Source: Ancrocorticia populi
Lineage (GTDB): Bacteria > Actinomycetota > Actinomycetes > Actinomycetales > Actinomycetaceae
Direction of reading: 5' to 3'
Assembly: GCF_003123745.1 (NCBI RefSeq)
Contig: NZ_QETB01000001.1
Coordinates: forward strand, 496,001-560,000
DNA length: 64,000 bases
Shown: positions 34,236 to 43,402 of the stretch, one piece after another
Numbering within the stretch: position 1 is the stretch's first letter
How the letters are laid out: each line of letters starts with the position of its first letter
Notes under the pieces: generated by a model
What the model was told of the DNA's origin: nothing
Databases searched by the model: none
What the model saw: the letters and a program-made list of their open reading frames with translations, nothing else
Position numbers and translations under genes: made by a program

Positions 34236-35041
34236 GGATTACCCGGACCGAACGGATCGTCAACTACGTGATCCTTATTCTGTTCGCCGCACAGGCGCTC
34301 ATCCCGATCCTCTATGTTCTGTGGCTTGCGCTCAGTTCGGAGAGGATCGGGGATAGCTCGTGGTTCCACCCGGAGAACTTCGCCGCCGCATGGGAGATTG
34401 GCAAGTTCTCCGAGTATATGAAGAACTCGGTTGTTATCGCGGCCATCGTTGTCACGACGGCGTTGGTGCTGTCTCTCATGAGCGGCTACGTGCTGGGGAT
34501 CCTGCGCCCACGCGGTTCGCAGTTCCTGTTCTATCTGTTCTTGTTGGGCATCATGGTGCCCTCCGAGGCAATTGTGCTGCCGCTGTTCTTCGATCTGCGG
34601 GCATAAGGCCTCACGGATACGATCTGGGCGGTTGCCCTCCCACAGATCGCACAATCACTGGCGTTCGGCACGTTCTGGATGCGCGCCTTCTTCCGCGGGG
34701 TGGATCCTTCCCTCATCGAGGCCGCCCAGCTGGACGGGGCAGGGCACATCCGCACCCTGTGGTCCGTGCTGTTGCCGATTGCTCGGCCGGCCGTGGTGAC
34801 ACAAGTGGTGCTCACGTTCATGTGGACATGGAACGATTTCCTCATTCCGCTAGTTATGTCTCCCGCCGGGAAGATGCGGACGGCGCCGCTGGGCCTGGCC
34901 TTCTTCCAAGGGCAGTACACCTCCGGCACGACACTGCTTGCCGCTGGTGCCGTGCTGGTGGCGCTGCCGATGGTGATCCTCTACTTGCTCCTTCAGAAGC
35001 AGTTCATCGCCGGTATGACCGATGGGGCCGTGAAGGGCTAG
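34232..35041 (+). pseudogene. Carbohydrate ABC transporter permease (MalG type) with in-frame stop
   Basis: The frame from GTG 34232 encodes a MalG-type permease up to FFDLRA, then TAA at 34604-34606, then continues in the same frame with GLTDTIWAVALPQIAQS, the EAA loop (IEAAQLDGAGHIRTLWSVLL), FMWTWNDFLIPLVM and the family C-terminus, ending at 35041. Apart from one codon the gene looks whole (269 codons). Homologues usually have Leu or Tyr at this place, so one base change (TTA or TAT/TAC to TAA) would explain it. Either the importer is inactive, or the base is a sequencing error. Confidence 0.85.
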
Positions 35042-35081
35042 ACAGACGCCTCGCTGGAATATGGCTTATAGAATGGCATGC

Positions 35082-35732
35082 GTGGACAATCTCAAACGCA
35101 TGCAGGACGGGCGCATCTACGATCCCAATCGGGAGGACCTTCAGACTCAGCAGACAGCGGCGTTGGAGTTGATGTATGACTACAACGCGACCCGGCCATC
35201 GCAGGTTGCACGGCGTGAAGAGCTCATCCAATTGATGTTTGCCCAAGCTGGGCCGGGCTGCCACTTGGAGCCGCCGTTCTATGCCAACTGGGGCGGTCAG
35301 AATGTCCACCTCGGGGCAGGTGTTTATGCGAACTTTGGCCTCACACTGGTAGATGACGCTCCGATCTACATTGGCGACCATACGATGTTTGGTCCCAACG
35401 CCACCATCGCTACTGCGGGGCACCCCGTGTTACCCGAGCTCCGTGTTCACGGTGCGCAGTTCAACGTGCCGGTCAGGATCGGTAACAATGTGTGGGTTGG
35501 AGCGGGTTCGGTGATCATGCTTGGAGTCTCCATCGGTGACAACTCGGTGATAGGTGCCGGTAGCGTTGTCACCCGCGACATTCCCGAGAATGTTGTTGCG
35601 ATGGGAACGCCGTGCCGTGTGCTCCGGGAAATTGGTGAGCACGATGCTGAGTACTACTGGCGTGACCGTCGTATTGATATCACCCCGGAGGAAATGAGAG
35701 CGGTGTCCGCAGAGAGACTACAGAGGGGCTAG
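35082..35732 (+). CDS. Maltose/galactoside O-acetyltransferase (LacA/Maa family)
   Basis: About 216 aa. The Maa N-terminal domain (DNLKRMQDGRIYDPNREDL) is followed by a left-handed beta-helix of hexapeptide repeats: ANFGLTLVDDAPIYIGDH, the catalytic His in TAGHPVLPELR, then VRIGNNVWVGAGSVIMLGVSIGDN cut short by VIGAGSVVTRDIPENVVAMG. It acetylates sugars from acetyl-CoA. GTG 35082 is preferred to ATG 35061 because TAGAAT lies 7 nt before it (leaderless) and the protein start then matches the family. It follows the sugar importer by 40 bp. Confidence 0.88.
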   Translation: MDNLKRMQDGRIYDPNREDLQTQQTAALELMYDYNATRPSQVARREELIQLMFAQAGPGCHLEPPFYANWGGQNVHLGAGVYANFGLTLVDDAPIYIGDHTMFGPNATIATAGHPVLPELRVHGAQFNVPVRIGNNVWVGAGSVIMLGVSIGDNSVIGAGSVVTRDIPENVVAMGTPCRVLREIGEHDAEYYWRDRRIDITPEEMRAVSAERLQRG

Positions 35733-35849
35733 TTGCCGTTGTCGCCAACAACAACAGCATCTGGCTCCAAGCAAAAGTGCTTGCGTGGCTGGAGTGGGAG
35801 GCGTTTGATTGTGTTCTCGGTTAATTGAATGTGAAAGTAGGCGAAAATC

Positions 35850-36836
35850 GTGCGTGCATTGTATTTGACTGCTCCAGGATCTATCGGGAATCTTCAGGTT
35901 GGAGAGCTCCCTGTGCCCGAGCCGGGCCCCGGTGAAGTTAGAATCAAAGTGGAGGCGGCTGGCCTTAATCCCGTGGACGTCTCCTTCATTCAGAGCCCGA
36001 GTGGGCACCCGGACTGGCAGTGGCCGCACGTGCCCGCGCAGGATTCGGCCGGGACTGTTGACGCCGTGGGCGAGGGCGTTGAGGGCTTTGCCGTAGGCGA
36101 TCGGGTGGCGAACCACGGAGCGATTAGTGCGGAGGGATCGCTGGCCGAATATCGAATCGCGACTGCCGAGACTTTGGCGCATATTCCCGATGGCGTCTCG
36201 GCTCTCGCTGCTGCTGCTCTGCCGTGTGCTGGGCTAACGGCTTATCAGGCGATCGTCCGCCGTATGCATGTTCAGGTGGGGCAAACGGTGTTGGTCACGG
36301 CCGCGGCCGGAGGCGTGGGTGGCTTCGCCGTCCAGCTCGCGCGGTTGGCCGGTGCAAGGGTTATCGGTACCGCTTCATCTGTCAATCACGAGTTTGTGCG
36401 CAGTTTGGGAGCTAGCGATGTCATTAGCTACCGCAGCGAGAACGTGAGCGACCGTGTTCTCGAGTTGACTGACGGGCGTGGCGTCGACGCCGTTCTGGAT
36501 GTGGTGAGCAGCGAATCCGCTACCGAAAACCTCAAGCTTCTGGTTCACACAGGCAGCTTAGCTTTTGCTTCCGGACGGCCCGATCTGGAGACGGTTCCAC
36601 CCTTTAGCACGGCGCCCTCGATCCATGAGCTGGCCTTGGGAGCCGCCTACGATCACGGGGATTCCGTGGCCCGGAAGTATCTGGCTTCCGAGCTTGAGGT
36701 GCTCGCGGGTCTGGTGGCCGAAGGAAAGCTCAATCCCATGATCAACCGGGTTGCCACGCTGGAAGAAGCGCCCGAGGCTCTGGCTGAAGTGGGAGCGCGC
36801 CATGTTCAAGGAAAGATCGTGATAGATCTGTCCTAA
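35850..36836 (+). CDS. NADPH:quinone oxidoreductase-like protein (zinc-free MDR family)
   Basis: 328 aa. GroES-like N-terminus (MRALYLTAPGSIGNLQVGEL, VKVEAAGLNPVD) and a Rossmann NADPH domain (VLVTAAAGGVGGFAVQLARLAGARVIG). Zinc-binding cysteines are absent, which points to the quinone oxidoreductase group. The C-terminal HVQGKIVIDL is typical. GTG start at 35850 without a strong SD. The 117 bp before it contain only a weak hairpin (AAGCA/TGCTT). The physiological substrate is unknown. Confidence 0.88.
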   Translation: MRALYLTAPGSIGNLQVGELPVPEPGPGEVRIKVEAAGLNPVDVSFIQSPSGHPDWQWPHVPAQDSAGTVDAVGEGVEGFAVGDRVANHGAISAEGSLAEYRIATAETLAHIPDGVSALAAAALPCAGLTAYQAIVRRMHVQVGQTVLVTAAAGGVGGFAVQLARLAGARVIGTASSVNHEFVRSLGASDVISYRSENVSDRVLELTDGRGVDAVLDVVSSESATENLKLLVHTGSLAFASGRPDLETVPPFSTAPSIHELALGAAYDHGDSVARKYLASELEVLAGLVAEGKLNPMINRVATLEEAPEALAEVGARHVQGKIVIDLS

Positions 36837-36852
36837 TGCGGCGAAGGGCTAG

Positions 36853-36871
36853 CTGGCGCCGTCGTCGCCAG
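36853..36871. terminator. Small hairpin after the quinone oxidoreductase gene
   Basis: CTGGCG and CGCCAG arms with a 7-nt loop containing GTCGT. No T-run follows, so the terminator role is weakly supported. The 170 bp to the next gene hold nothing else I recognise. Confidence 0.3.
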
Positions 36872-37006
36872 AACTTGAAACTAAACCAGCCTCGTAGTCT
36901 TCGAGCAAAAAGCAGTCAAATCCGCACTCTTTTGCCTCGATCTTGATCATCCGTGTGATTGACTGTTGAATGTCCTAATACGTAGTGATCGGAAGGGAAC
37001 TTTCCT

Positions 37007-37561
37007 GTGAAAATTGGAATCATCATCGGGTCTATTCGTCAGGGACGAAAGGGTGAAGCTGTAGCAAAGTGGGTCCTCGACCAGGCTCAGGCGAGAGGAG
37101 ACGCCGAGTACTCGATCATCGATCTCATGGAATTTGGCGTTCCGTTACTCGATTCTCCAGTGGTTCCCGGCGCCGCCAATCGCCAATACGAATCCGAGAA
37201 TGTCCGGCGTTGGGGCGCGACGATTGATACCTACGATGGGTTTATCTTTGTAACTCCCGAATACAACCACTCGGTTCCTGGTGCCTTCAAGAATGCCGTT
37301 GATTCAATCGGACCCGAATGGATAGGGAAAGCTGTGGCCTTCGTGTCCTACGGCGCCTCAAACGGGATCCGCGCCGTGGAGCACTGGCGCCAGATCGTCA
37401 GCAACTTCCAGATGATCGACGTGCGCGGGCAGGTTGAGCTGTCTAACTTCACCGAGTTCGATGCGGACGGCAACGTCACTCCAGAGGCCCATCGCGGGCA
37501 GGACGCGCAGACGATGCTTGATCAGCTCATTCGGGCAACTAAGCAGTCCCAGATGGCATAG
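37007..37561 (+). CDS. NADPH-dependent FMN reductase (flavodoxin-like)
   Basis: 184 aa. IGIIIGSIRQGRKGEAVAKW binds the FMN phosphate and FVTPEYNHSVPGAFKNAVD is the hallmark TPEYN motif of azoreductase/chromate-reductase-like NADPH:FMN oxidoreductases. AVAFVSYGASNGIRAVEHW closes the fold. GTG 37007 has AAGGGA about 8 nt upstream. Adjacent to a quinone oxidoreductase-like gene on the same strand, it may share a redox-stress role. Confidence 0.92.
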   Translation: MKIGIIIGSIRQGRKGEAVAKWVLDQAQARGDAEYSIIDLMEFGVPLLDSPVVPGAANRQYESENVRRWGATIDTYDGFIFVTPEYNHSVPGAFKNAVDSIGPEWIGKAVAFVSYGASNGIRAVEHWRQIVSNFQMIDVRGQVELSNFTEFDADGNVTPEAHRGQDAQTMLDQLIRATKQSQMA

Positions 37562-37670
37562 CTCAGTGTTCAACTGAGGAAGCAGGCGAGCTTGTGCCCA
37601 CAGTTGGGGCACATATCCCTGTGACTCAGACACGAGATCCAAAGTAGAGCGCTTGTGGGAAGATGGGAGC

Positions 37671-38528
37671 GTGACCTCTAGCCTCTTTGAACGCCTCGCC
37701 CAACTCGACCGCTTGACGGATGGTGAGCAAACGCTTGCGCGGTACTTTGAAAACTCGTATCCAAAGTTGGCGTTTCAGAACCTCGAAACCGTGGTGCAAG
37801 GCTCTGGCGTAAGTGCAACCTCAGTGACTCGCTTTGTCCGGCGGTTGGGCTACTCCGATTTCAGAGACTTCTCGGCCTCAGTCAAAGACGAAGTAAAGGC
37901 CAACTTCGATAGGCCGCTCCAGCGTGGCCGCGAGTCTGTTAGTTCGGGCCCTGGTACGGAGATGATTCAGCATTTCTCGCGTGCTCGAACTGAAATCGAG
38001 CAAACCCTCGATACATTTTCGGCTGAACAGTTCGATGAGGTCGCTGATCTTCTTGCCGACGAATCTCGCCCACTGTTCCTTGTTTCGGTTGCAACCGGCC
38101 GGACGCTACTCCACTACTTTTATCTCCTGTGCAAGTACCATCGCGGCAACGTACATATGCTTTCCGGAATCGATATGAACTCCCACGAACTCGTGGATCT
38201 CACGCCTGATTCCGTGGTGTTCGCGACAGCGTTTGACCGGCATCCCATGCCGGTGGAAGCCACACTGAAGTTGGCGCGCTCGCGAGGAGCAACCACGATT
38301 CTCGTAACCAACAGAGCCACGAGCCCTCTACGGATCTATTCGGATCATGTTCTCTTGGTTCAGACGGATTCCACTCCGCGCTTCAAGAGCCGGGCAACAA
38401 TGCTCCTTATGCTTGAGTCCCTGTTAGCCGCGATGGAAAACCGCGCTCCCGAACGCACCCTTTCGCGGACCAAGCTGGTAGAAGAAGGATCGGACCAGTT
38501 GAACATGTTCATCTGGCCCGATCAGTAG
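37671..38528 (+). CDS. RpiR/MurR-family regulator (HTH + SIS domain)
   Basis: About 285 aa. N-terminal HTH_6 domain (LTDGEQTLARYFENSYPKLAF, then GVSATSVTRFVRRLGYSDFRDF) and a C-terminal SIS sugar-phosphate-binding domain (LFLVSVATGRTLLHYFYLLC, ATTILVTNRATSPLRIYSDH). Such regulators usually sense a phosphosugar, although some regulate dicarboxylate or amino-acid genes. GTG 37671 fits the AAGATGGGAG site; a TTG at 37653 is possible. It converges on the lyase-DcuC pair, which it may control. Confidence 0.85.
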   Translation: MTSSLFERLAQLDRLTDGEQTLARYFENSYPKLAFQNLETVVQGSGVSATSVTRFVRRLGYSDFRDFSASVKDEVKANFDRPLQRGRESVSSGPGTEMIQHFSRARTEIEQTLDTFSAEQFDEVADLLADESRPLFLVSVATGRTLLHYFYLLCKYHRGNVHMLSGIDMNSHELVDLTPDSVVFATAFDRHPMPVEATLKLARSRGATTILVTNRATSPLRIYSDHVLLVQTDSTPRFKSRATMLLMLESLLAAMENRAPERTLSRTKLVEEGSDQLNMFIWPDQ

Positions 38529-38539
38529 AGGTATTCCGG

Positions 38540-39880
38540 CTACTTGTTGGGTTGAGCAGCCTCCATCGATAGCTCACGAGACAGACCAGTGTAGTTCTCT
38601 GGCTGAGTTAGTTCAGAGATATCGATTCCGTTGATCTTCTCGGCTACCTCGGGACGCTCAGCAAGGAAATCCTGAAGGGATTTGCCGTTCTCGCGTGCCT
38701 CGGACGCAAACTCCTGTAGCAGATCGTGAGCGCCTTCCTGTCCCAGACGCGGAGCTAGAGCCATCATGATTCCTTCGCTCATGAGAAGCACACCCTCATG
38801 GTTCAGGTTTGCGCGGAGGCTCTCCGTGTTAAAGCGAAGCCGTCCAAACAGTGCGGTGAGTTTGGATGCTGCTCCCTCGGTTGCCACGAAAATCTGAGGA
38901 ATGAGGTCACGCTGGACTTCAGATTGCCGATGATCCCTCTCATCAGCCGCCGGGGGCTGGGTGAGTATCGTAGAAGCCATACCGGCTACCAACCGCGCAC
39001 TCACAGAGGCCTTCATGGTGGTAAACGGGTTGAGCTTCTGAGGCATCGTAGATGAGCCAGAGGAGTGGGCGTCCATGGTCTCGTGAGCCTCAGCCATATC
39101 CGTACGCTGCATCGTGAAGAGGTCCTCTGCAATCTTGCCGAGGGTTTGCGCATAGATGGCTGTGGTGCAGGCGATTTCCGCCATAACGTCCCCGGCCGCG
39201 TGCCAAGGGTATGGCTCGTATCCGAGGTTAAGGGATTCCGCGAGTGCGCGTGCAGTGCGGGGCCCGTCTTCACCCAAGGACGCGTAGGTGCCTGCCGCAC
39301 CTGAGAACTGGATGATCTCGACCCGCGGCCTCATCTGTGTGAGACGCTCACGATTCCTGCGAAGTTCGGCAAGCCATCGGACGAACCGCATACCAAGCGT
39401 GGTGGGGAGGGCGTGTTGCCCATTGGTCCGCGCTACCATGGGTGTGGTCGCGTGTTCCTCTGCGAGATTGGCCAAGACACCGATCAGCTGGTCCAATTCG
39501 TCCAACAAAATGTCCGTGGATCTCGAGATCTGGAGTGCTCTCGCGGTGTCCAGAATATCCTGAGTTGTTGCACCGAAGTGGATCCACCCGCGGGCATCGT
39601 CAGAAACGCGCGCGCGTAGGGCATCCAAGACGGCAACCAATGGATTTCCCACCTTGCCACGGGAAACATCTTCGATCAGTTCATCGCTGGGTTGCGCAGC
39701 CTCGCGGATTGCCTGCGCTGCTTGTTCAGGGACGATCCCTAAGGTGGCCTGTGCCTCGGCGAGCCCTGCCTCTACATCGAAGATGGCGCCTACTAGAGCC
39801 CGCTCGGACCACACCTCCTCCATGCGTGGAGTGGTGTACCCACGCTTGTAGATGGCTGAATTTAAGGCTCCAATACCCAT
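38540..39880 (-). CDS. Fumarase/aspartase-superfamily lyase (adenylosuccinate lyase/PcaB-like)
   Basis: 446 aa. The superfamily signature SSGSSTMPQKLNPF is intact, with GWIHFGATTQDILDTA (catalytic His) and ARTNGQHALPTTLGMRFVRW. The alignment style is nearest to adenylosuccinate lyase, 3-carboxymuconate cycloisomerase and EDDS lyase. Its place 16 bp downstream of a DcuC-type C4-dicarboxylate carrier suggests it releases fumarate from an N-succinyl compound or similar, rather than being the housekeeping PurB. AAGGAG lies 5 nt before the ATG. Substrate unknown. Confidence 0.82.
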   Translation of the reverse strand: MGIGALNSAIYKRGYTTPRMEEVWSERALVGAIFDVEAGLAEAQATLGIVPEQAAQAIREAAQPSDELIEDVSRGKVGNPLVAVLDALRARVSDDARGWIHFGATTQDILDTARALQISRSTDILLDELDQLIGVLANLAEEHATTPMVARTNGQHALPTTLGMRFVRWLAELRRNRERLTQMRPRVEIIQFSGAAGTYASLGEDGPRTARALAESLNLGYEPYPWHAAGDVMAEIACTTAIYAQTLGKIAEDLFTMQRTDMAEAHETMDAHSSGSSTMPQKLNPFTTMKASVSARLVAGMASTILTQPPAADERDHRQSEVQRDLIPQIFVATEGAASKLTALFGRLRFNTESLRANLNHEGVLLMSEGIMMALAPRLGQEGAHDLLQEFASEARENGKSLQDFLAERPEVAEKINGIDISELTQPENYTGLSRELSMEAAQPNK

Positions 39881-39896
39881 TACTCTCCTTAGATAT

Positions 39897-41264
39897 TTAT
39901 AGCAGGATCAGGCTGAAGGTCGTCATAACGATGACTCCTACGGCCATCGGTAGGACTGTTCGGCGCACAACGTCCATGGGGCTGATGCCAACGCCGCCTG
40001 CAACCGCAATCACCACACCTGATATGGGTGACATCGAGCGGAACAGACCGGAGGCGAACTCCATCGGCGTGATGAGAGCAACCGCAGACCCGCCGAGGCC
40101 GTTGGCGATATTGGGTACCAGCCCGGAGAATGCCGAGAAGGCTCCTACACCCGAGCCGGTCAAGAACGTAACCAGACCAACGATGAGCGTGAAGACGATC
40201 GTCATGATCGCCATTCCAGCACCGAGCTTCTCGCCACCGTCAATCAACATGTCAATCGCACCCGTTGCCGTCAGGCCTTCAGCGAAGATCTGAGCCGCGA
40301 TGATGAGTGCAACCACGCCACCGAACATCTTGCCCATACCGGTAAAGAACACAGTTGAGGCATCCGCTGCAATCTTGAAGGAACGATGGCGAATCATTTC
40401 GCAGATCATCGCGAATAGCCATACCATCACGAATGCCGCGACTGTGGTCAGTTCGATCGAATCATTGACGAGCGGGCTGAAGATGATAAGTAAAACGATA
40501 GGAATGACGAGAAAGAGCGCGTACCAACGTGGTCCGCCTTCGGACGTGTCTGCTTCCTGCATCTCTGTGGGTTTGTAGGTCTCTAGGCCCTTCTTGTCGT
40601 AGTGACGCTGGACAAAGTAATGCGTAATAGAGATGGCGATGAAGGTTGGGATAGCAACGATCAGCTGGTTTTGCACGAAGTAGACCACTGGTGAAAGGTC
40701 AACCGTTCCTGCAGCAAGAACCGAGGTTCCGGAAGCCGGCCCCATGGGCATGGCAGATGCAGTTGCGATTACCGCGGCAGAGGCAGCGGGCGTGATACCA
40801 GCCGCCGTAAGCACTGGAACCAGCAAGACGAGCAGAAGGATCGCAAGTCCAGCCGCACTCGGGATGAACATAAACAGGACGGCACCCAGAAGATACGTGA
40901 AGATCAAGAGCATATAGGGATGCTTGATCTTCGCGATCGGGGCAGAGAGGATCTCAACAAGAGCTCGGGAGGCTCCGATTTTGTTCATGTAGGTGGAGAA
41001 ACCACCCGCAGCCATGATGATGAGGCCAACGCCCGTGAGCTGGCTACCGGCAACGTCTTCGAACATGCCGATAACGTCAAGCCATCGCGAACCCGTTGAC
41101 GCGTCCTCTTCGAGGATCGCGAAGTCAGGTTGAACGGCTGTGGACACCGCGATGAGTAGGAAGCCCGAAAGCAGCAGCACGATCACTGGCTTCTGGCCCT
41201 TAATGAGTAAGTACCCTGCTCCGAGTGTGGTCAGCAATGCGAATACTGCGAGAAAAACAGACAC
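39897..41264 (-). CDS. DcuC-family C4-dicarboxylate carrier
   Basis: 455 aa with 11-13 hydrophobic helices and the DcuC/YfcC layout: FLAVFALLTTLGAGYLLIKG at the N-terminus, GLIIMAAGGFSTYMNKIGAS, LGAVLFMFIPSAAGLAILLL, FLTGSGVGAFSAFSGLVP and the C-terminal SPISGVVIAVAGGVGISPMD. DcuC members exchange or export succinate and fumarate. The GTG start has AAAGGAG 7 nt upstream. It is the first gene of a two-gene operon with the lyase. Confidence 0.88.
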   Translation of the reverse strand: MSVFLAVFALLTTLGAGYLLIKGQKPVIVLLLSGFLLIAVSTAVQPDFAILEEDASTGSRWLDVIGMFEDVAGSQLTGVGLIIMAAGGFSTYMNKIGASRALVEILSAPIAKIKHPYMLLIFTYLLGAVLFMFIPSAAGLAILLLVLLVPVLTAAGITPAASAAVIATASAMPMGPASGTSVLAAGTVDLSPVVYFVQNQLIVAIPTFIAISITHYFVQRHYDKKGLETYKPTEMQEADTSEGGPRWYALFLVIPIVLLIIFSPLVNDSIELTTVAAFVMVWLFAMICEMIRHRSFKIAADASTVFFTGMGKMFGGVVALIIAAQIFAEGLTATGAIDMLIDGGEKLGAGMAIMTIVFTLIVGLVTFLTGSGVGAFSAFSGLVPNIANGLGGSAVALITPMEFASGLFRSMSPISGVVIAVAGGVGISPMDVVRRTVLPMAVGVIVMTTFSLILL

Positions 41265-41334
41265 AGCTGCACTCCTTTGTTACTGTTGTCTGCCCACTTG
41301 AGGGTGGGTAGATACCAAACGCTCTGTAAGTTCG

Positions 41335-41346
41335 GTACTTAAGTAA
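41335..41346. promoter_or_regulatory. Palindrome upstream of the DcuC-lyase operon
   Basis: GTACTTAAGTAA has 10 of 12 positions in perfect symmetry (only the outermost pair fails) about 70 bp before the DcuC start. The core TACTTAAGT recurs at 43323-43331 before the Bax-inhibitor gene. It may be an operator; the binding protein is unknown. Confidence 0.3.
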
Positions 41347-41353
41347 CAATACG

Positions 41354-41385
41354 ACAACGGCCGGTAGTTTTCTACCACCGGTTGT
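41354..41385 (-). terminator. Imperfect hairpin after the ABC-2 permease gene
   Basis: 14-nt arms (ACAACGGCCGGTAG and CTACCACCGGTTGT, 11 of 14 paired) around TTTT. It lies 22 bp past the permease stop, so it probably ends that operon. Confidence 0.5.
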
Positions 41386-41407
41386 AACCGTCGTTGTCCT
41401 AAAATCT

Positions 41408-42202
41408 CTAAATGTCCGAACGCTGGTAACGCACCAATCCGAGGACCCAGAAAACCAGTGCGTAGCAGAGCCACGCGATGGTGGCGGTAGTCCACGAAAG
41501 GCCCTCACCCATGAGGCTGGAGCCAAGTTCGGTGGCGGTGGCGTCCTGAATTATCTGAAGTGGTAGGTAGTGGTAGAGGGTGTCGCGGATCCAATCGATG
41601 TTGACGAGGGCAACGGCATTGGACACGTACACGAGCGCCATGGCTAGCGTGATGGTGCCGGCGGTGGACCGGAGGATGTAACCGATCGAGGTGGCCATCG
41701 TCGCTGCGGTTGTGAGTATCACCCAGAAGACGGCAAGCGCCCGGAAGTTACCGTTCCCAAGATCCCACGATCCACCTGCCGAAATTCCGTACACCAGAGC
41801 GGCAAGGAGAGTCAGAACAAGATTGATCGCTCCTACCATGACAAACACTGCGAGGTGCTTGGCGGAGTAGGAGCGCAGCCGCGAAGGATCTGCTAGGGCG
41901 GTGGTTCGCATCGTGTTGGAGGAGTATTCGTTGGTCACCGCAGAGGCGCCCAGTGCGAAGGAGAAGATAACGAGGAAACTGACGCCGGTAGTAACAACCT
42001 GAGCGTCCAGCATCGAGCCACCGCCATACTCCTTCTGGGACACCCCGATAGCGAACATTATCGCGCTATAGAGCACCACCAGCACGGCCGTCTGGATCCA
42101 GAAAGATCGCAGATAGGCGATCTTGCGGATCTCGGAGAGAAAAGAGTTGAGGAACGATGCGTGGTAAAGGCGCGGCTCCAACACGATGTTGCGGGCGTTC
42201 AT
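41408..42202 (-). CDS. ABC-2 type transporter permease
   Basis: About 264 aa with six predicted helices, beginning LNSFLSEIRKIAYLRSFWIQTAVLVVL in two blocks and ending ATIAWLCYALVFWVLGLVRY. The stretch VTNEYSSNTMRTTALADPSR is the conserved cytoplasmic motif of this permease family (NEYxxxTxRttl). ATG 42202 has AAGGAGG 8 nt upstream and overlaps the ATPase stop by 4 bp (ATGA). Exported substrate unknown; bacitracin- or lantibiotic-like resistance pairs have this layout. Confidence 0.9.
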   Translation of the reverse strand: MNARNIVLEPRLYHASFLNSFLSEIRKIAYLRSFWIQTAVLVVLYSAIMFAIGVSQKEYGGGSMLDAQVVTTGVSFLVIFSFALGASAVTNEYSSNTMRTTALADPSRLRSYSAKHLAVFVMVGAINLVLTLLAALVYGISAGGSWDLGNGNFRALAVFWVILTTAATMATSIGYILRSTAGTITLAMALVYVSNAVALVNIDWIRDTLYHYLPLQIIQDATATELGSSLMGEGLSWTTATIAWLCYALVFWVLGLVRYQRSDI

Positions 42203-43164
42203 CGGGCGCCTCCTTGATCGTTCCAACCGAGTCCCGGGACGGGCGCCCCAATCCCGTATTCCACAGAGGATTGGGTGAGCTCCATAAATACGTCCTCCAA
42301 AGAAGAATGACTATCGGATAGCTCGTGGACTTCGAGGTTTGCCAGATGAAGTGCGTGGCCAATCTTGGAACGGTCCGCCGCCTGAATGTCCAAGACTCCG
42401 TATGGGTAATCGGGGCTAGGATCGCGCCGCATCCCGGAGAAACCAGCCTCCCCGAGAACACGGGCCATTGCCTCAATATCGGGGCCGGCCACGTGGACTA
42501 CCGTGTGTGCGGCGGATTCCGTGAAGTTCTTAATGGGGCCGGAGGCGATGAGTGACCCGCGCCCGATTACCACGAGATCATCGGCCGTTACGGCCATCTC
42601 ACTCATGAGGTGTGATGAAACTAGAACTGTGCGGCCTTGGGCTGCAAGGTTCCGCATGAGGTCGCGCACCCACCGAACGCCATCGGGATCAAGACCGTTC
42701 ACGGGTTCGTCGAAGAGCAGAACCTCGGGATCCCCGAGCAGCGCGGTAGCGATACCGAGGCGCTGCCCCATTCCCAAGGAAAAACCCTTGAGCCTCTTAT
42801 CCGCCACCTGGCTGATGCCCGTCAGTTCAAGAACATCGTCCACCCGCTTATTGGGGATCCCGTGTGTTCGTGCCACTACCCGGAGCTGTTGGCGTGCCGT
42901 CCGCTTTGGATGGAACGCCTTGCCGTCCAGCAGCGCCCCGACCGAAGTGAGAGGGGATTTGAGCTGACCGTACTCCACGCCGCCGATCGTGCAACGTCCG
43001 GAAGTGGGCCGATCCAGCCCAACGATGCACCGCATCGTGGTGGATTTTCCGGAGCCATTGGGCCCTAAAAAGCCGGTGACTTTCCCGGGCGCAAGCGAGA
43101 AGCTCAGGTTGTTTACAGCCGTTGTGTGGCTGTAACGCTTCACAAGGTTTTCAACGGTAATCAC
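42199..43164 (-). CDS. ABC transporter ATP-binding protein
   Basis: About 321 aa. Walker A GPNGSGKSTTMRCIVG, signature FSLGMGQRLGIATALLG, Walker B VLLFDEPVNGLDPDGV and SSHLMSEMAVTADD are complete. The GTG start at 43164 is supported by GAAAGGA 5 nt upstream and by the protein opening VITVENLVKRYSHTTAVNNL. The frame is open for about 40 more codons upstream but that part is not family-like. It forms a two-gene operon with the permease. Confidence 0.92.
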   Translation of the reverse strand: MITVENLVKRYSHTTAVNNLSFSLAPGKVTGFLGPNGSGKSTTMRCIVGLDRPTSGRCTIGGVEYGQLKSPLTSVGALLDGKAFHPKRTARQQLRVVARTHGIPNKRVDDVLELTGISQVADKRLKGFSLGMGQRLGIATALLGDPEVLLFDEPVNGLDPDGVRWVRDLMRNLAAQGRTVLVSSHLMSEMAVTADDLVVIGRGSLIASGPIKNFTESAAHTVVHVAGPDIEAMARVLGEAGFSGMRRDPSPDYPYGVLDIQAADRSKIGHALHLANLEVHELSDSHSSLEDVFMELTQSSVEYGIGAPVPGLGWNDQGGAR

Positions 43165-43402
43165 GCGGATCCTTTCAAGGGGCTTCGCTGAGGAACCTAA
43201 CACTACATGGAACCTTACAGGCATAAACTGCCGTCCAATATCGGGTATAACCCTGAACGATCCCTGAAAGTCCTGTCTCAAAATGGTGTCTTTTTGCGCT
43301 ACGCGCGGAGCTGGGGCTGCATTACTTAAGTCCTATCTATTAGTATGGACGTGGTCATTGCTCTGCAGTGCTCATGAATGCTCATCCGCTTAAGGAGGAC
43401 CA

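Noticed and set aside
34360-35172. 270-codon open frame overlapping the broken MalG permease
   Set aside because: It is an arginine/glycine/histidine-rich out-of-frame reading; the permease motifs lie in the other frame.
39442-40293. 283-codon open frame opposite the lyase and DcuC genes
   Set aside because: It crosses the boundary of two well-supported minus-strand genes and has no family features.
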